From Pseudomonas fluorescens (GTDB taxonomy: Bacteria; Pseudomonadota; Gammaproteobacteria; Pseudomonadales; Pseudomonadaceae): 64,000 bases of DNA. The position numbers and the translations under genes are program-made. Location: contig NZ_LACH01000062.1 in the NCBI RefSeq assembly GCF_000968015.1, forward strand, positions 1 through 64,000, read 5' to 3'. A model generated the notes under the pieces. It did not search any database and had not been told where the DNA came from. It saw nothing but the letters and a program-made list of their open reading frames with translations. The first letter of the stretch is position 1; every line of letters starts with the position of its first letter. Positions 34,540 through 43,353 of the stretch are shown piece after piece.

Positions 34540-35250
34540 ATGAGCAAAGAAACGACTGAAGTCGCCAGTGGTGCGAAACGCCATGGCGGTCGCTATATCT
34601 ACGAAGAATTGCGCAAGCAGATCCTGACGTTGAAGCTCAAGCCGGGCATGCCGCTGGACGAGGTCTCTCTAGCCGCCCAATTTGGTCTTTCCCGGTCTCC
34701 AGTGCGAGATGCGCTTGCCCGTTTGATCAGCGAAGGGTTGGTCACCATTCTGCCGAACCGCACGCTGTTGGTGACGCCCTTCGAAATCGAAGAATTCCCC
34801 AATTATATTTCCGCCCTGGACCTGATTCAGCGCGCGGTGACAAGGCTTGCGGCCCTGCAGCGCACTGAAGATGATCTGGTGCGTATACGTGCGGCCGACG
34901 CAGCTTATCTGCATGCGGTCAGTACCGGAGACTTCCAGGCCATGTCCGAGACCAACAAGGCCTTTCACATGGCGATCGCCGAAGCCGGGAAAAACCCGTA
35001 CTTCATCAGTTACTACGAAAAGCTGTTGGGTGAAGGCCAGCGCCTGCTGCATCTGCACTTCGACTACATCATCAGTGCAGCTAGTAAGACAACACGATTA
35101 GGTCGAGACCACGATGAAATCGTGAATGCCATTGAGGCGCGCAAACCCGATGAAGCCGAGAATGCGGCGCACGAGCATACGATGCTTTTTCAACGACGGT
35201 TTCTGGCTTACATGCAGCAGAACCTTACTGAGAAAATGTCAGTGGGTTAG
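34540..35250 (+). CDS. GntR-family (FadR/FCD-type) transcriptional regulator
   Basis: 236 residues. The N-terminal winged HTH reads IYEELRKQILTLKLKPGMPL and LSRSPVRDALARLISEGLV. The rest is an all-helical FCD domain that binds carboxylates. Its position just after the hydroxyproline operon makes it the natural candidate regulator. A short inverted repeat (TGCAGGC / GCCTGCA at about 34493-34520) lies in its leader and could be an operator. Confidence 0.92.
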   Translation: MSKETTEVASGAKRHGGRYIYEELRKQILTLKLKPGMPLDEVSLAAQFGLSRSPVRDALARLISEGLVTILPNRTLLVTPFEIEEFPNYISALDLIQRAVTRLAALQRTEDDLVRIRAADAAYLHAVSTGDFQAMSETNKAFHMAIAEAGKNPYFISYYEKLLGEGQRLLHLHFDYIISAASKTTRLGRDHDEIVNAIEARKPDEAENAAHEHTMLFQRRFLAYMQQNLTEKMSVG

Positions 35251-35251
35251 C

Positions 35252-35419
35252 TTACAAATCGATCACAAGGTTTGACGTAGGTTTACTGCAACAGAGCAAG
35301 CGCAGCCCTTTGTCGATTTCACGCTGGCGGATGCCGCCGTTGTGATTCATCTCCACCGTGCCTTGCAGCACGGCTGTTTTACAGGTGCCACATACCTCTT
35401 GGCTGCAGGAAGAGGGGAC
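35252..35419 (-). pseudogene. C-terminal remnant of a 2Fe-2S oxygenase reductase
   Basis: On the minus strand 55 residues end at a stop (35252-35254) and show the plant-type ferredoxin cluster pattern C-x4-C-x2-C (SCSQEVCGTCKTAVL) and a late CC (LLCCSKPT), ending in LVIDL. This is the last quarter of a VanB/phthalate-dioxygenase-reductase-like protein. A stop codon immediately precedes the preserved part, so the rest of the gene is lost. Confidence 0.75.
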
Positions 35420-35539
35420 TTAATCGGAACGTTTGACGGCATCAGACCCAGTATCGGTGGCTGGACGCAGATTACCGGGCACAACACTATTTTCATCGGC
35501 GATAAGAACCCTCTACGTCACGGCTTTCAGCTGGCCTGA
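35420..35539 (+). pseudogene. C-terminal remnant of a proline racemase-family gene
   Basis: 39 residues plus stop: a LIGTFDG strand, RPSIGGWTQITGHNTIF and PLRHGFQLA. This is the C-terminal end of a hydroxyproline epimerase/proline racemase, with ITGHNTIF diagnostic of that end. It is a third family member in 10 kb but has no catalytic part. It abuts the reductase remnant base to base. The junction suggests a deletion between two convergent genes of a former imino-acid/betaine catabolic cluster. Confidence 0.7.
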
Positions 35540-35675
35540 TCAATCGTAAAATGGCGCTAGTGGTTTTGAAACTTCTACAGTTAGCATTGAGGTTTATCAA
35601 CGCACCTAACGACAGGTTGGGTTACGTCACCAAGTAGGCCGAACATTGATCGAACGACGCCAATTTAGCGGAGGC

Positions 35676-36659
35676 ATGAAGGGGAAAAATCTCCGCTATC
35701 TGAATGAGAACCCCAACGAGAAAACTCAAATGGTTCGGGCAGGATTTCTGTTGCTTGAGCATTTCTCGCTGCCCGCATTCACGCAAGCACTGGATACGAT
35801 TGTCACCGCCAATCTTCTGCGACCCGGGTTGTTCTCTTCCCGAACGTTCGGCTTGACCGATGAGGAGGTCATCAGCGACCTGGGCCTGGTCATTCGGCCG
35901 GATACCCGTTTCGATTGTTCAGCGATCCACGACCTGGACCTTCTGGTCATTTGCGGCGGCTACAGGACAGAGCTCAAAGCGACGGATGACCTCATCTCCC
36001 TGTTGAGGGCCGCGTCAGACCAAGGTGTCAGTCTGGCCGGGTTGTGGAATGGCGCATGGTTCCTGGGAAGGGCAGGCTTGCTTGACGGATATCGTTGCGC
36101 GATTCATCCCGAACATCGCCCCGCGCTCGCGGAAATCTCCAAGGCGACGCATGTCACCAGCGAGCCCTACGTCATTGATCGAGACCGGCTCACGGCTTCC
36201 AGTCCCTCGGGGGCATTTCACATGGCGCTGGACTGGATCAAAGGTCTGCACGACAAAGCCCTTGTCGAGGGTATCGAGGACATCCTGGCTTTCGAGGAGT
36301 CACGGTATCGGCGCATAAAACCGACTGAAAATGTCTGCGTGAGTGCGCCGTTACGCGAGGTGGTGAAGCTGATGGATGCCAACCTCGAGGAGCCTCTGGA
36401 GTTGGAGCAGTTGGCGGTTTACGCAGGCCGTTCGCGTCGACAACTCGAGCGCTTGTTCAAGGAGCAACTGGGCACAACGCCGCAACGGTATTACATGGAA
36501 TTGCGGATTACCGAAGCGCGTCGCTTGCTCCAGCACACGGAGCTGTCCCAGGTGGACGTGCTGGTTGCGTGTGGTTTTGTATCGCCGAGCCATTTCAGCA
36601 AGTGCTATAGCTCGTACTTCGGATACAGGCCTTCCAAGGAAACGCGACTGGTCAAATAG
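35676..36659 (+). CDS. AraC-family regulator with DJ-1/PfpI domain (GbdR/CdhR-like)
   Basis: 327 residues from ATG 35676. The start is uncertain: GGAGG lies only 1 nt upstream, and TTG 35646 and ATG 35730 are alternatives. Residues about 20-190 form the amidotransferase-like domain (FLLLEHFSLPAF, LLVICGGYRTE). The C-terminal AraC domain includes LEQLAVYAGRSRRQLERLF and VACGFVSPSHFSKCY. The layout and C terminus match GbdR, CdhR and ArgR, which activate betaine, carnitine or arginine catabolism. The target is not evident, since the adjacent metabolic genes are remnants. It may once have controlled them. Confidence 0.85.
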   Translation: MKGKNLRYLNENPNEKTQMVRAGFLLLEHFSLPAFTQALDTIVTANLLRPGLFSSRTFGLTDEEVISDLGLVIRPDTRFDCSAIHDLDLLVICGGYRTELKATDDLISLLRAASDQGVSLAGLWNGAWFLGRAGLLDGYRCAIHPEHRPALAEISKATHVTSEPYVIDRDRLTASSPSGAFHMALDWIKGLHDKALVEGIEDILAFEESRYRRIKPTENVCVSAPLREVVKLMDANLEEPLELEQLAVYAGRSRRQLERLFKEQLGTTPQRYYMELRITEARRLLQHTELSQVDVLVACGFVSPSHFSKCYSSYFGYRPSKETRLVK

Positions 36660-36708
36660 CACTGCTTTTTGAGTCTGTGCTTACTCCTGATTTGCGCAGC
36701 TTTTTTGG

Positions 36709-37149
36709 TTACGGACGGCGGCTTGCCCGGTAGGTGTATCGCAAACCCATCAACAGAAACAGGGTGATCAGGGCGAAGGCCAACCCACGAGACATCGCCG
36801 GTTTAACCAATGGCACAAGGTTATCTTGTTGACAGGCTGCGCTATCGGCTTCCACGACGGTGATTTGCCCGTAGTCTGTCAGGTGCAGCTTTTCGCTATT
36901 CAGGATCGCCGACTGTTGCTCCAGATCCAAAGCCTGATACTTCCAGAGCGTTGGCGATCCTTCTCGGCAATAGGTGAACGTTTTCGGGTTTGACGCGGCA
37001 ATAATACAAGCGTCGTTGATACCCCGTTTTTTCAGCGTTTCAGCAGCCGACCTTGTGAAGTCCAGGTCGAGGACGGGAATGATCCCTGTGGCAGAAGCCG
37101 CGACCGAAACCAAAAGGGTGCCCGCGAAGCAGATTGTTGAAATTTTCAA
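36709..37149 (-). CDS. Hypothetical membrane protein with signal peptide
   Basis: 146 residues. An N-terminal signal peptide (MKISTICFAGTLLVSVAASA) leads a periplasmic stretch of about 90 residues with three Cys, then one TM helix (LAFALITLFLLMGLRY) and a basic tail (RASRRP). AGGAG lies upstream of the ATG. The topology is consistent with a single-pass inner-membrane protein facing the periplasm. No family is recognised. Confidence 0.7.
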   Translation of the reverse strand: MKISTICFAGTLLVSVAASATGIIPVLDLDFTRSAAETLKKRGINDACIIAASNPKTFTYCREGSPTLWKYQALDLEQQSAILNSEKLHLTDYGQITVVEADSAACQQDNLVPLVKPAMSRGLAFALITLFLLMGLRYTYRASRRP

Positions 37150-37790
37150 GGTAGGGTTCTCCTTGTTGATTTTTTATTTTTATATTTGCGCGCGGAGCGT
37201 GGCCAGCCTGTCTTTAATGAAGTTCGGCAATCAATAAGCCAGCCAGCTCTGGCGGGCCAAAGTCCCCAACCTTGGGGGTGTTCCTGAAAGTGGAGCGGTC
37301 TGCCTCAGCACCAGCGCTCGCCTGCCAAGCCCTGGCAGGCATAAACACTCGACATTCCGCAAAGATGGCCAGGCCCCGCAAAGAGGCCAAAGCAAGGCCT
37401 GAGCCAATAGCCAGGTATTTCGACGAGACCGATGACTCGGGGGCGTCTGCGGAGCTTTCGACCGTCACACCTTCTTCGACGCAATAACTCGTCTGCGTTC
37501 TTGCAGACGAGGAAATCCCTGCTTAACTCTGAACATATGGTCAGCCAGTGACTCATTAGTCACGGTGGCCATCCGAGCACCCTCGCGCTGTTGTCGCTTG
37601 TCCGTGTTTCCAGATTAAGCCCGAGGAGGCCTATGCGTTGACGTTTGAAAATCACCCTGAGTTATTAGTTATTAATGTATTGGCCTGGCACTTCACTGTC
37701 AGGTCCACGTGTTCTGCTGTCTGCGACAGGGCCCTGTGGGCATCCCAAACGCTGTGCGCTTAGTCCAATGGGTTCAAGGAAGTAAATGTC
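37150..37790. other. Intergenic region ahead of phaG
   Basis: 640 bp. Several overlapping short reading frames exist on both strands (for example 37214-37468 minus and 37272-37487 plus), none with a clear ribosome site or recognisable domain, so none is called. The last 150 bp before phaG are AT-rich (TTATTAGTTATTAATG near 37660) and probably hold the phaG promoter. TTGAAA upstream is a weak -35 candidate. Confidence 0.4.
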
Positions 37791-38666
37791 ATGATGCCGA
37801 AAACTGCCATCGTCGAGATCTGCGGGAAGTACAAGGTTTATACCGAGCACTATCTCAACACTGCCGCTGATAAGACCATCATTCTGGTCAACGGCTCACT
37901 GGCAACGACCGCATCTTTTGCCCAAACGGTGCGTTACCTGCAGCCGCGATTCAATGTGGTTCTCTACGACCAGCCCTACGCCGGTCAGTCGAAGGAACAC
38001 AACCTCCACGGCCAACCGATCCGAAAGGAAGACGAGGCCGCGATACTGCTGGATTTAATCGAACACTTTGGTGCGCACCACGTGCTGTCCTTTTCCTGGG
38101 GCGGTGCGGCCACTTTGTTGGCGCTGGCTCAACGGCCGCGACGTATCGAGAAGGCGGTGATCAATTCATTCGCAGCGCGTATCAATACACCGATGCGCGA
38201 TTACCTGGAGAGCGGCCTGAACCACCTCCAGGCTTGTGACCGCCTCAATGTCGGTCGCTTGATCAACAGCACAATCGGCAAGCACCTGCCGTCGCTGTTC
38301 AAACGCTTTAATGACCGCCATGTCAGAAGCCTGGACGAGCATGAGTACAGGCAGATGCATTTCCACGTCAATGAGGTGCTGACCCAAGACACCCATTGCT
38401 ATGTCGCCTGTGCCGCGGCCATCGAAATACCGCTGCTGTTTGTCAACGGCGAATGGGATGAGTACACCTCGGTCGAAGACGCCCGGCTGTTCGCCGATCA
38501 TGCGGCTCAGTCCCGGTTCCATACCATCAGGAACGCCGGGCACTTCCTCGATATGGAACATGCAGCGGCCTGGCAAGACACCCGGCAGGCCTTGCTCGGT
38601 TTTCTGGACCCGGCTTCCAGGAGGCAAGGCCGCGTTGCCTCAGAGATCCAGGTCAATCACGTATGA
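37791..38666 (+). CDS. phaG: PhaG-type (R)-3-hydroxyacyl-ACP:CoA transacylase/thioesterase
   Basis: 291 residues, alpha/beta-hydrolase fold. The line IILVNGSLATTASFAQTVR, then VVLYDQPYAGQS, SFSWGGAATLLALA (nucleophile elbow) and IGKHLPSLFKRFN match Pseudomonas PhaG closely, and the relation to RhlA is more distant. PhaG links fatty-acid synthesis to medium-chain polyhydroxyalkanoate monomers. The catalytic Ser in SWGG, the late Asp and the His in AGHFLDME are all present. No pha synthase is nearby. The 3' end overlaps the convergent phosphoesterase by 27 bp. Confidence 0.9.
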   Translation: MMPKTAIVEICGKYKVYTEHYLNTAADKTIILVNGSLATTASFAQTVRYLQPRFNVVLYDQPYAGQSKEHNLHGQPIRKEDEAAILLDLIEHFGAHHVLSFSWGGAATLLALAQRPRRIEKAVINSFAARINTPMRDYLESGLNHLQACDRLNVGRLINSTIGKHLPSLFKRFNDRHVRSLDEHEYRQMHFHVNEVLTQDTHCYVACAAAIEIPLLFVNGEWDEYTSVEDARLFADHAAQSRFHTIRNAGHFLDMEHAAAWQDTRQALLGFLDPASRRQGRVASEIQVNHV

Positions 38667-39407
38667 GCGATTAAATTCCGGGTTTTCATTAATGCCATTT
38701 TTGGCATAGCCCCGGGGGTTGCAAATGACGCGAGTGTTGCCCACCTGGTAGTCAAAGCTCCCATGGGTATGGCCATGCAGCCAAAGTGCCGGCTGCCAGA
38801 CTTTGATCCGGTCTTCGAGGTCTGAAACAAAACTCGCGTTAATCGGCGAATTCTCAAACAGCGGGCTTATGCTCAACCGTGTCGGTGCAAAATGCGAAAC
38901 CACCACCGTGGGAGTGGTGCTGTCGCGGGTGAAGCAGTCTTCCAGCCAGGCGACTGTCTGTAAAAAAATCAGTTGGGAAATTGCCGGGCTGAACAGGTCT
39001 GGAAAATCTGGCGAGATTTTTATATGGGTGAAGTCCCGCATGAGCTTCGTAGCCAGATCAACACCCTGTGCCCGATGCTCCGCAGAATCGAAAAGTCGAT
39101 AGTCAGACCACAGCGTGCAACCCAAAAAACGCACGCCGTTGTGGACATACTCCGAGCGTTCCAATACGTGGATCTGTGTGCCTTGCGACAACCTGTTCAA
39201 GTGCTCGTAGGTAGAGATCAAGTCGCTGCCATAAAACTCGTGATTCCCTGCCACGTACACGATCGGAACAGGGCACGATCTGGCCCACTCAATGGCCATG
39301 GCCGGTCGGGAGATGTCTCCCGCGAGGACGACTATGTCGGCATCCACATCGGGAAAAGGTAACGCGTTGACGGACAAATGGATGTCTGACAGCAAGGCGA
39401 TGCGCAT
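38640..39407 (-). CDS. Calcineurin-type metallophosphoesterase
   Basis: 255 residues with the full metal-binding set: SDIHLS near the N terminus, LAGDIS, VAGNHEFYG and the C-terminal HGHTHGS. These bind two metals for phosphoester hydrolysis. The substrate could be a nucleotide or protein. It is cytoplasmic and convergent to phaG, with overlapping 3' ends. Confidence 0.9.
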   Translation of the reverse strand: MRIALLSDIHLSVNALPFPDVDADIVVLAGDISRPAMAIEWARSCPVPIVYVAGNHEFYGSDLISTYEHLNRLSQGTQIHVLERSEYVHNGVRFLGCTLWSDYRLFDSAEHRAQGVDLATKLMRDFTHIKISPDFPDLFSPAISQLIFLQTVAWLEDCFTRDSTTPTVVVSHFAPTRLSISPLFENSPINASFVSDLEDRIKVWQPALWLHGHTHGSFDYQVGNTRVICNPRGYAKNGINENPEFNRSYVIDLDL

Positions 39408-39475
39408 CGATCAACTCCTACCTGTTTTGAATGGCAGCCCATTCTACTGACAAGTTGATTACCTCCTGCCACACC

Positions 39476-40687
39476 TTATTTGCGTTGCAGCCAGATGTGT
39501 TGGCGTTGCAGAACCGATAGAGCCGTCTCTCCCACCAGTTCGCCGTAAACGGCAGGCGCGGTGGCGCCTTCGGTGCTGATGAGCAGAACCCGTGAGCACT
39601 CATCAATGCCCACTTCAGCGGCCAGGTGGGGCGACTTGAGCAACTGGATCAACCCCGCGAGCCCGGCCACCGCCGACTCACCGGCCACCAGCGGAACGTC
39701 CCGATCACTGCCCCGCGCCAGCCTGCGCATGGCGTTGACGGCATCCTCATCTTCAATCGTCATGAAATGGTCGATGCTGGTCTGCAGGAATTTCCAGGCC
39801 AGGGGCGAGGTTTCACCGCAGGCCAGCCCGGCCATCACGGAATCCACCGAGCCTCGGGTTTTCGCCGCATGGCCGGCGAGGGCGCTTTGGAAGAGGCAGT
39901 CGGCCTGTTGCGGTTCGACAACAATCATCGCGGGCCGCGCTTTGCCATAAAGCTCCCAGAAGTAACTGGCGATTCCAGCCGCCAGACCACCTACGCCCCC
40001 CTGAAGGAATACGTGAGTGAAGGTTTGGCCACTGACCTGCTCAACGATTTCCGCTGCAATAGTGCCGTAGCCTTGCATCACATCCCGGGGAATGTCTTCG
40101 TAGCCCTCGTAGGAGGTGTCGGACACCACTTGCCAGTCGTGCTCGACAGCCAGCGCGGCGGCTTCATCTACCGATTCATCGTAGTTGCCGGGGACTCGCA
40201 CGATCTGCGCACCATAGGCGGCGATGGCCTGTTCCCGTTCGATGCTGACGTTGACGTGCAGCACAATGACGCAACGGCAACCGACGCTTTGTGCCGCCGC
40301 GGCGAGGGCACGGCCGTGGTTGCCGTCGGTGGCGCTGATCACCGTAAAGTCCTTCAAGGCGTCGCGGTAATCGCCCATCAGCAGGCCACGGGGTTCGAAA
40401 GGGTGTTCGGGGAACAGGCGCAAGATTAACCGCACCAGGGCAATCGATGCGCCCAGCGCTTTGAAACTCCCCAGCGGCGAACGGCTTGACTCATCCTTGA
40501 TCAGGAGCTCGGCGATACCAAGATTGGCGGCCAGGTCTGGCAGGCTGAACAAGGGCGTGCTGGCGCGGTTGAGTGTGTTCCAGTTCGCCAGCCAGGTGCG
40601 GCTTTCGGCGGCTGTCTGAATGTTCAGGATGGCCTTGAGGTCATCGGGATAGGTATTACGGCTGGCGTTGGGGTTGGCGATCAGCAT
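39476..40687 (-). CDS. dpaL: Diaminopropionate ammonia-lyase
   Basis: 403 residues, fold-type II PLP enzyme. The Schiff-base Lys76 lies in RSPLGSFKALG. The phosphate-binding loop is GGVGGLAAG, and the SATDGNHGRALA block marks the diaminopropionate ammonia-lyase branch. It converts 2,3-diaminopropionate to pyruvate and ammonia. The divergent Lrp-type regulator at 40826 lies 138 bp away and probably controls it. Confidence 0.92.
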   Translation of the reverse strand: MLIANPNASRNTYPDDLKAILNIQTAAESRTWLANWNTLNRASTPLFSLPDLAANLGIAELLIKDESSRSPLGSFKALGASIALVRLILRLFPEHPFEPRGLLMGDYRDALKDFTVISATDGNHGRALAAAAQSVGCRCVIVLHVNVSIEREQAIAAYGAQIVRVPGNYDESVDEAAALAVEHDWQVVSDTSYEGYEDIPRDVMQGYGTIAAEIVEQVSGQTFTHVFLQGGVGGLAAGIASYFWELYGKARPAMIVVEPQQADCLFQSALAGHAAKTRGSVDSVMAGLACGETSPLAWKFLQTSIDHFMTIEDEDAVNAMRRLARGSDRDVPLVAGESAVAGLAGLIQLLKSPHLAAEVGIDECSRVLLISTEGATAPAVYGELVGETALSVLQRQHIWLQRK

Positions 40688-40825
40688 CGTCGGCTCCAGG
40701 TGGTGGGCAGCGGAGTGAAATAATATCTCGCCGCTGTCACACTAATTTCTTGAAGTTGGCACCGTCGCCGCACTTTAATTACCCATTCATGCGGTTTACA
40801 TCAATTTTATTGCGAGCCCCTCACC

Positions 40826-41302
40826 ATGAGTCTCGATGCCTTCGACCTGAAGCTGATTGCCGAAGTCCAGCAAGATGCCGGCCTTTCCCAAAGCGAACTG
40901 GGCGCGCGGGTCAATTTGTCCTCGGCCGCCGTCAACCGCCGCCTTAAACGCCTGACTCAGGACGGCTTCATCAAAGGCACTGTGGCTGTGGTGGATCAAG
41001 AGAAACTCGGCTACCCGCTGACCATCGTCGCCCAAGTCGAAGTGGAGAGTGAGCGTCTGGATTTGCTGGATGCCATGAAGCGCAGCTTCGCCAACTGCCC
41101 GCAGGTGCAGCAGTGTTACTACGTGGCCGGGGAGTGGGACTTTGTGCTGGTGCTGGCGGTGCGCAACATGGAGCAGTACACAGAACTGACGCGTGAGTTG
41201 TTTTTCGAGAACAACAATGTGAAGCGGTTCAAGACGCTGGTTTCCATGAGCAACGTCAAGGTGGGATTGCAGGTGCCGGTGGAGGAGGAGACCGGCCACT
41301 GA
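40826..41302 (+). CDS. Lrp/AsnC-family transcriptional regulator
   Basis: 158 residues. The N-terminal HTH contains QNDAGLSQSELGARVNLSSA-type helices (here QQDAGLSQSELGARVNLS) and AVNRRLKRLTQDGFI, and the C-terminal RAM domain ends with FKTLVSMSNVKVG. These proteins sense amino acids and bind as octamers. It is divergent from diaminopropionate ammonia-lyase, which it likely regulates. Confidence 0.93.
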   Translation: MSLDAFDLKLIAEVQQDAGLSQSELGARVNLSSAAVNRRLKRLTQDGFIKGTVAVVDQEKLGYPLTIVAQVEVESERLDLLDAMKRSFANCPQVQQCYYVAGEWDFVLVLAVRNMEQYTELTRELFFENNNVKRFKTLVSMSNVKVGLQVPVEEETGH

Positions 41303-41335
41303 CTATGTTGCCCACGCTCGTCTCGGGCTTTCTGG

Positions 41336-42253
41336 CTAGGCATAGCCATTCTCGGATTTCCCAGCATGTTTAATCCAACTGGTCAGCTCGGTGACCAGTT
41401 GATTGACTTCACTGCCTTCGGGCTCGGAGGGGCGAATAATCGCGTTCCAGGCGATATCCAGCCCGTCATTCAGGGCTGCCCATGCAAGCTCTCCGCGCTC
41501 AAGACTGGGCGTCACCAAGTCGCGTTGCAAAATGCTGATTCCGTATCCCGAGCGCACCAGTTCGACGATGGCTTCAATCAACTCCACGGTAATCATTCGG
41601 CGCGGCAAAATACTCGCGGGCGCGAAGAACCGGTCATATTCCCAGCCGCTTGCGCGGTCCGTTGAATACGTCACCAGGTTGTAAGTTTTGAAGTCTTCGG
41701 CATAAATGTTTTTCCTCTGCGCCAGTGGGTGATCGGTTGCCATGATCGCAATCAGGTCGTCACGGAAAAGCGGCAACTTGGCAACACCACTCGGCACCAT
41801 ACCGTCATCAATAATCGACACATCGAGCCTGCCTTGCATCAGGCTGGCATAAACATCGTTACGGGGCACGGTCACCAGTGTTATTTCGATGTCTGGACGA
41901 AGACTGGAGTAATGCTTGATAAATTTTGGAATCCAGCGAAACGGTCCGTATGAGGTGACACCCATACGCACAAAGGCGGTGACCCCGCCTGCCATGGATC
42001 TGGCCTCCGCCTCCGCTTCGTTAAGAATCGCGATGATGTCCCTTGCTGCTCGCTCCAGGCGCACACCCGCAGGGCTGAGTCGCAACTTTCCCCCTGAGCG
42101 CTCTGTCAGGCTCACGCCAAGCCGGCGTTCCGCCTCCCGCATGCGATGACTGACGGCTGAAGGTGTCAGCCATAGACGCTCGGCCACAGCGGTCACCGAA
42201 TCGACTTCCGACAGGGTTTGCAGCATCACGAGGTGATCCAGGGTGAGTCTCAT
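41336..42253 (-). CDS. LysR-family transcriptional regulator
   Basis: 305 residues. The HTH is LDHLVMLQTLSEVDSVTAVAERLWLTPSAVSHRMREAERRLG in layout, with the effector domain from about residue 92. It is divergent from the 2-oxoglutarate-dependent oxygenase gene (110 bp between starts). That spacing is typical for a LysR protein regulating its divergent neighbour. Confidence 0.92.
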   Translation of the reverse strand: MRLTLDHLVMLQTLSEVDSVTAVAERLWLTPSAVSHRMREAERRLGVSLTERSGGKLRLSPAGVRLERAARDIIAILNEAEAEARSMAGGVTAFVRMGVTSYGPFRWIPKFIKHYSSLRPDIEITLVTVPRNDVYASLMQGRLDVSIIDDGMVPSGVAKLPLFRDDLIAIMATDHPLAQRKNIYAEDFKTYNLVTYSTDRASGWEYDRFFAPASILPRRMITVELIEAIVELVRSGYGISILQRDLVTPSLERGELAWAALNDGLDIAWNAIIRPSEPEGSEVNQLVTELTSWIKHAGKSENGYA

Positions 42254-42362
42254 AGGTTATGACCTGAAAATAATTCACAAAATAGCGTAAAAATATGAGC
42301 GTGACTTGTTTTTGCCTCCGATGCAATCTGACTCCAGCAAGAGCCACCGGAGACCAATAATC

Positions 42363-43202
42363 ATGCCTATGCTGCCTCTCACACCCGCCGTAACCCTGGG
42401 CGATGTCATCGACCTAGAGCGTTATCCCATTACCGATCGAACCCACCCCGCTTATCGGGCGCTGGTTACTCAAAGCCAATCATTGCTCGGCCAGGAAGGC
42501 GTCGCGATCTTCCCGGGATTTGTCCGTGATGAGTCGGTTGCAACGATGGCGGATCAAACGCTTGCACTGCACCCGCGCATGTTTCATTTCCGGGAAAACC
42601 ACACGGTTTATTTCAAACCTCAAGAGGAAAGCGTTGATTCAGGGCATCCCCTGCGGCGTTTGATGAAAACCGAAAAAGATACCGTCGCCTACGCGGATAT
42701 TCCTGCCGACAACTTGATCAGGCGGATCTATGAATCGGACGAAGTGCTTTCTTTCATCAAGGACGTGTTGGGTCTGGGCACGCTCTATCGCCATGCAGAC
42801 CCATTAGCTGCACTTAACTTGCAGGGCTTTACGACGGGACAGCAATTGGGGTGGCATTTTGATCGCTCCGACTTCAGCGTCACGCTGTCACTCCAGGCCG
42901 CAAGTGCCGGCGGGGATTTTGAATATGTACGCATGCTTCGCAATGAGGACGACGACTGTTATGACGCGGTCAGGCAATTCCTTGATAACCCCGACACCCA
43001 GCAGATAGAGGTTCTGCCTCAAGTGCCTGGAACACTGACATTGTTTCGCGGCCGCTATTCACTGCATCGTGTTACGCCGGTGGTGGGGGACAGGTTAAGA
43101 CTCAACGCTGTATTGGCTTACGTGGATCAGCCAAATGTCGAGTTCAGCGCCTATGCCCGTCAATTGTTTTACGGGCGCACCACGGTAGAGCCTTTGAATT
43201 AA
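42363..43202 (+). CDS. 2-oxoglutarate/Fe(II)-dependent oxygenase
   Basis: 279 residues from ATG 42363 (an in-frame extension to 42306 has no ribosome site). The metal triad is His165 and Asp167 in GWHFDRSDF and His235 in SLHRVTP, with Arg244/Arg246 (GDRLRLNAV) to bind 2-oxoglutarate. The substrate is unknown. The fold resembles small-molecule and amino-acid hydroxylases. It precedes a betaine-type binding protein gene by 151 bp on the same strand, which hints at action on a quaternary ammonium or amino acid substrate. Confidence 0.88.
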   Translation: MPMLPLTPAVTLGDVIDLERYPITDRTHPAYRALVTQSQSLLGQEGVAIFPGFVRDESVATMADQTLALHPRMFHFRENHTVYFKPQEESVDSGHPLRRLMKTEKDTVAYADIPADNLIRRIYESDEVLSFIKDVLGLGTLYRHADPLAALNLQGFTTGQQLGWHFDRSDFSVTLSLQAASAGGDFEYVRMLRNEDDDCYDAVRQFLDNPDTQQIEVLPQVPGTLTLFRGRYSLHRVTPVVGDRLRLNAVLAYVDQPNVEFSAYARQLFYGRTTVEPLN

Positions 43203-43353
43203 GTTACCAATCAACAATAAAACTATTCACTCACTCCATCGCTTCACGTGTATGCACAGGCACCTGTCCACGTTAGATCTGATGGCACTCGCTTGCCTCT
43301 TTTGTAGCAAGCAAGAGCTCCCTGCCCCCCATAATGTTTCGGAGCGTCTGATC

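Noticed and set aside
37214-37556. Several overlapping short frames on both strands ahead of phaG
   Set aside because: They overlap each other, lack clear ribosome sites and show no known motif.
40757-40772. TGGCACC-GTCG-CCGCA as a sigma-54 promoter for the Lrp-type gene
   Set aside because: GG and GC are spaced correctly, but the -12 element is CCGCA rather than TTGCA and the -24 is imperfect, so it is likely chance.
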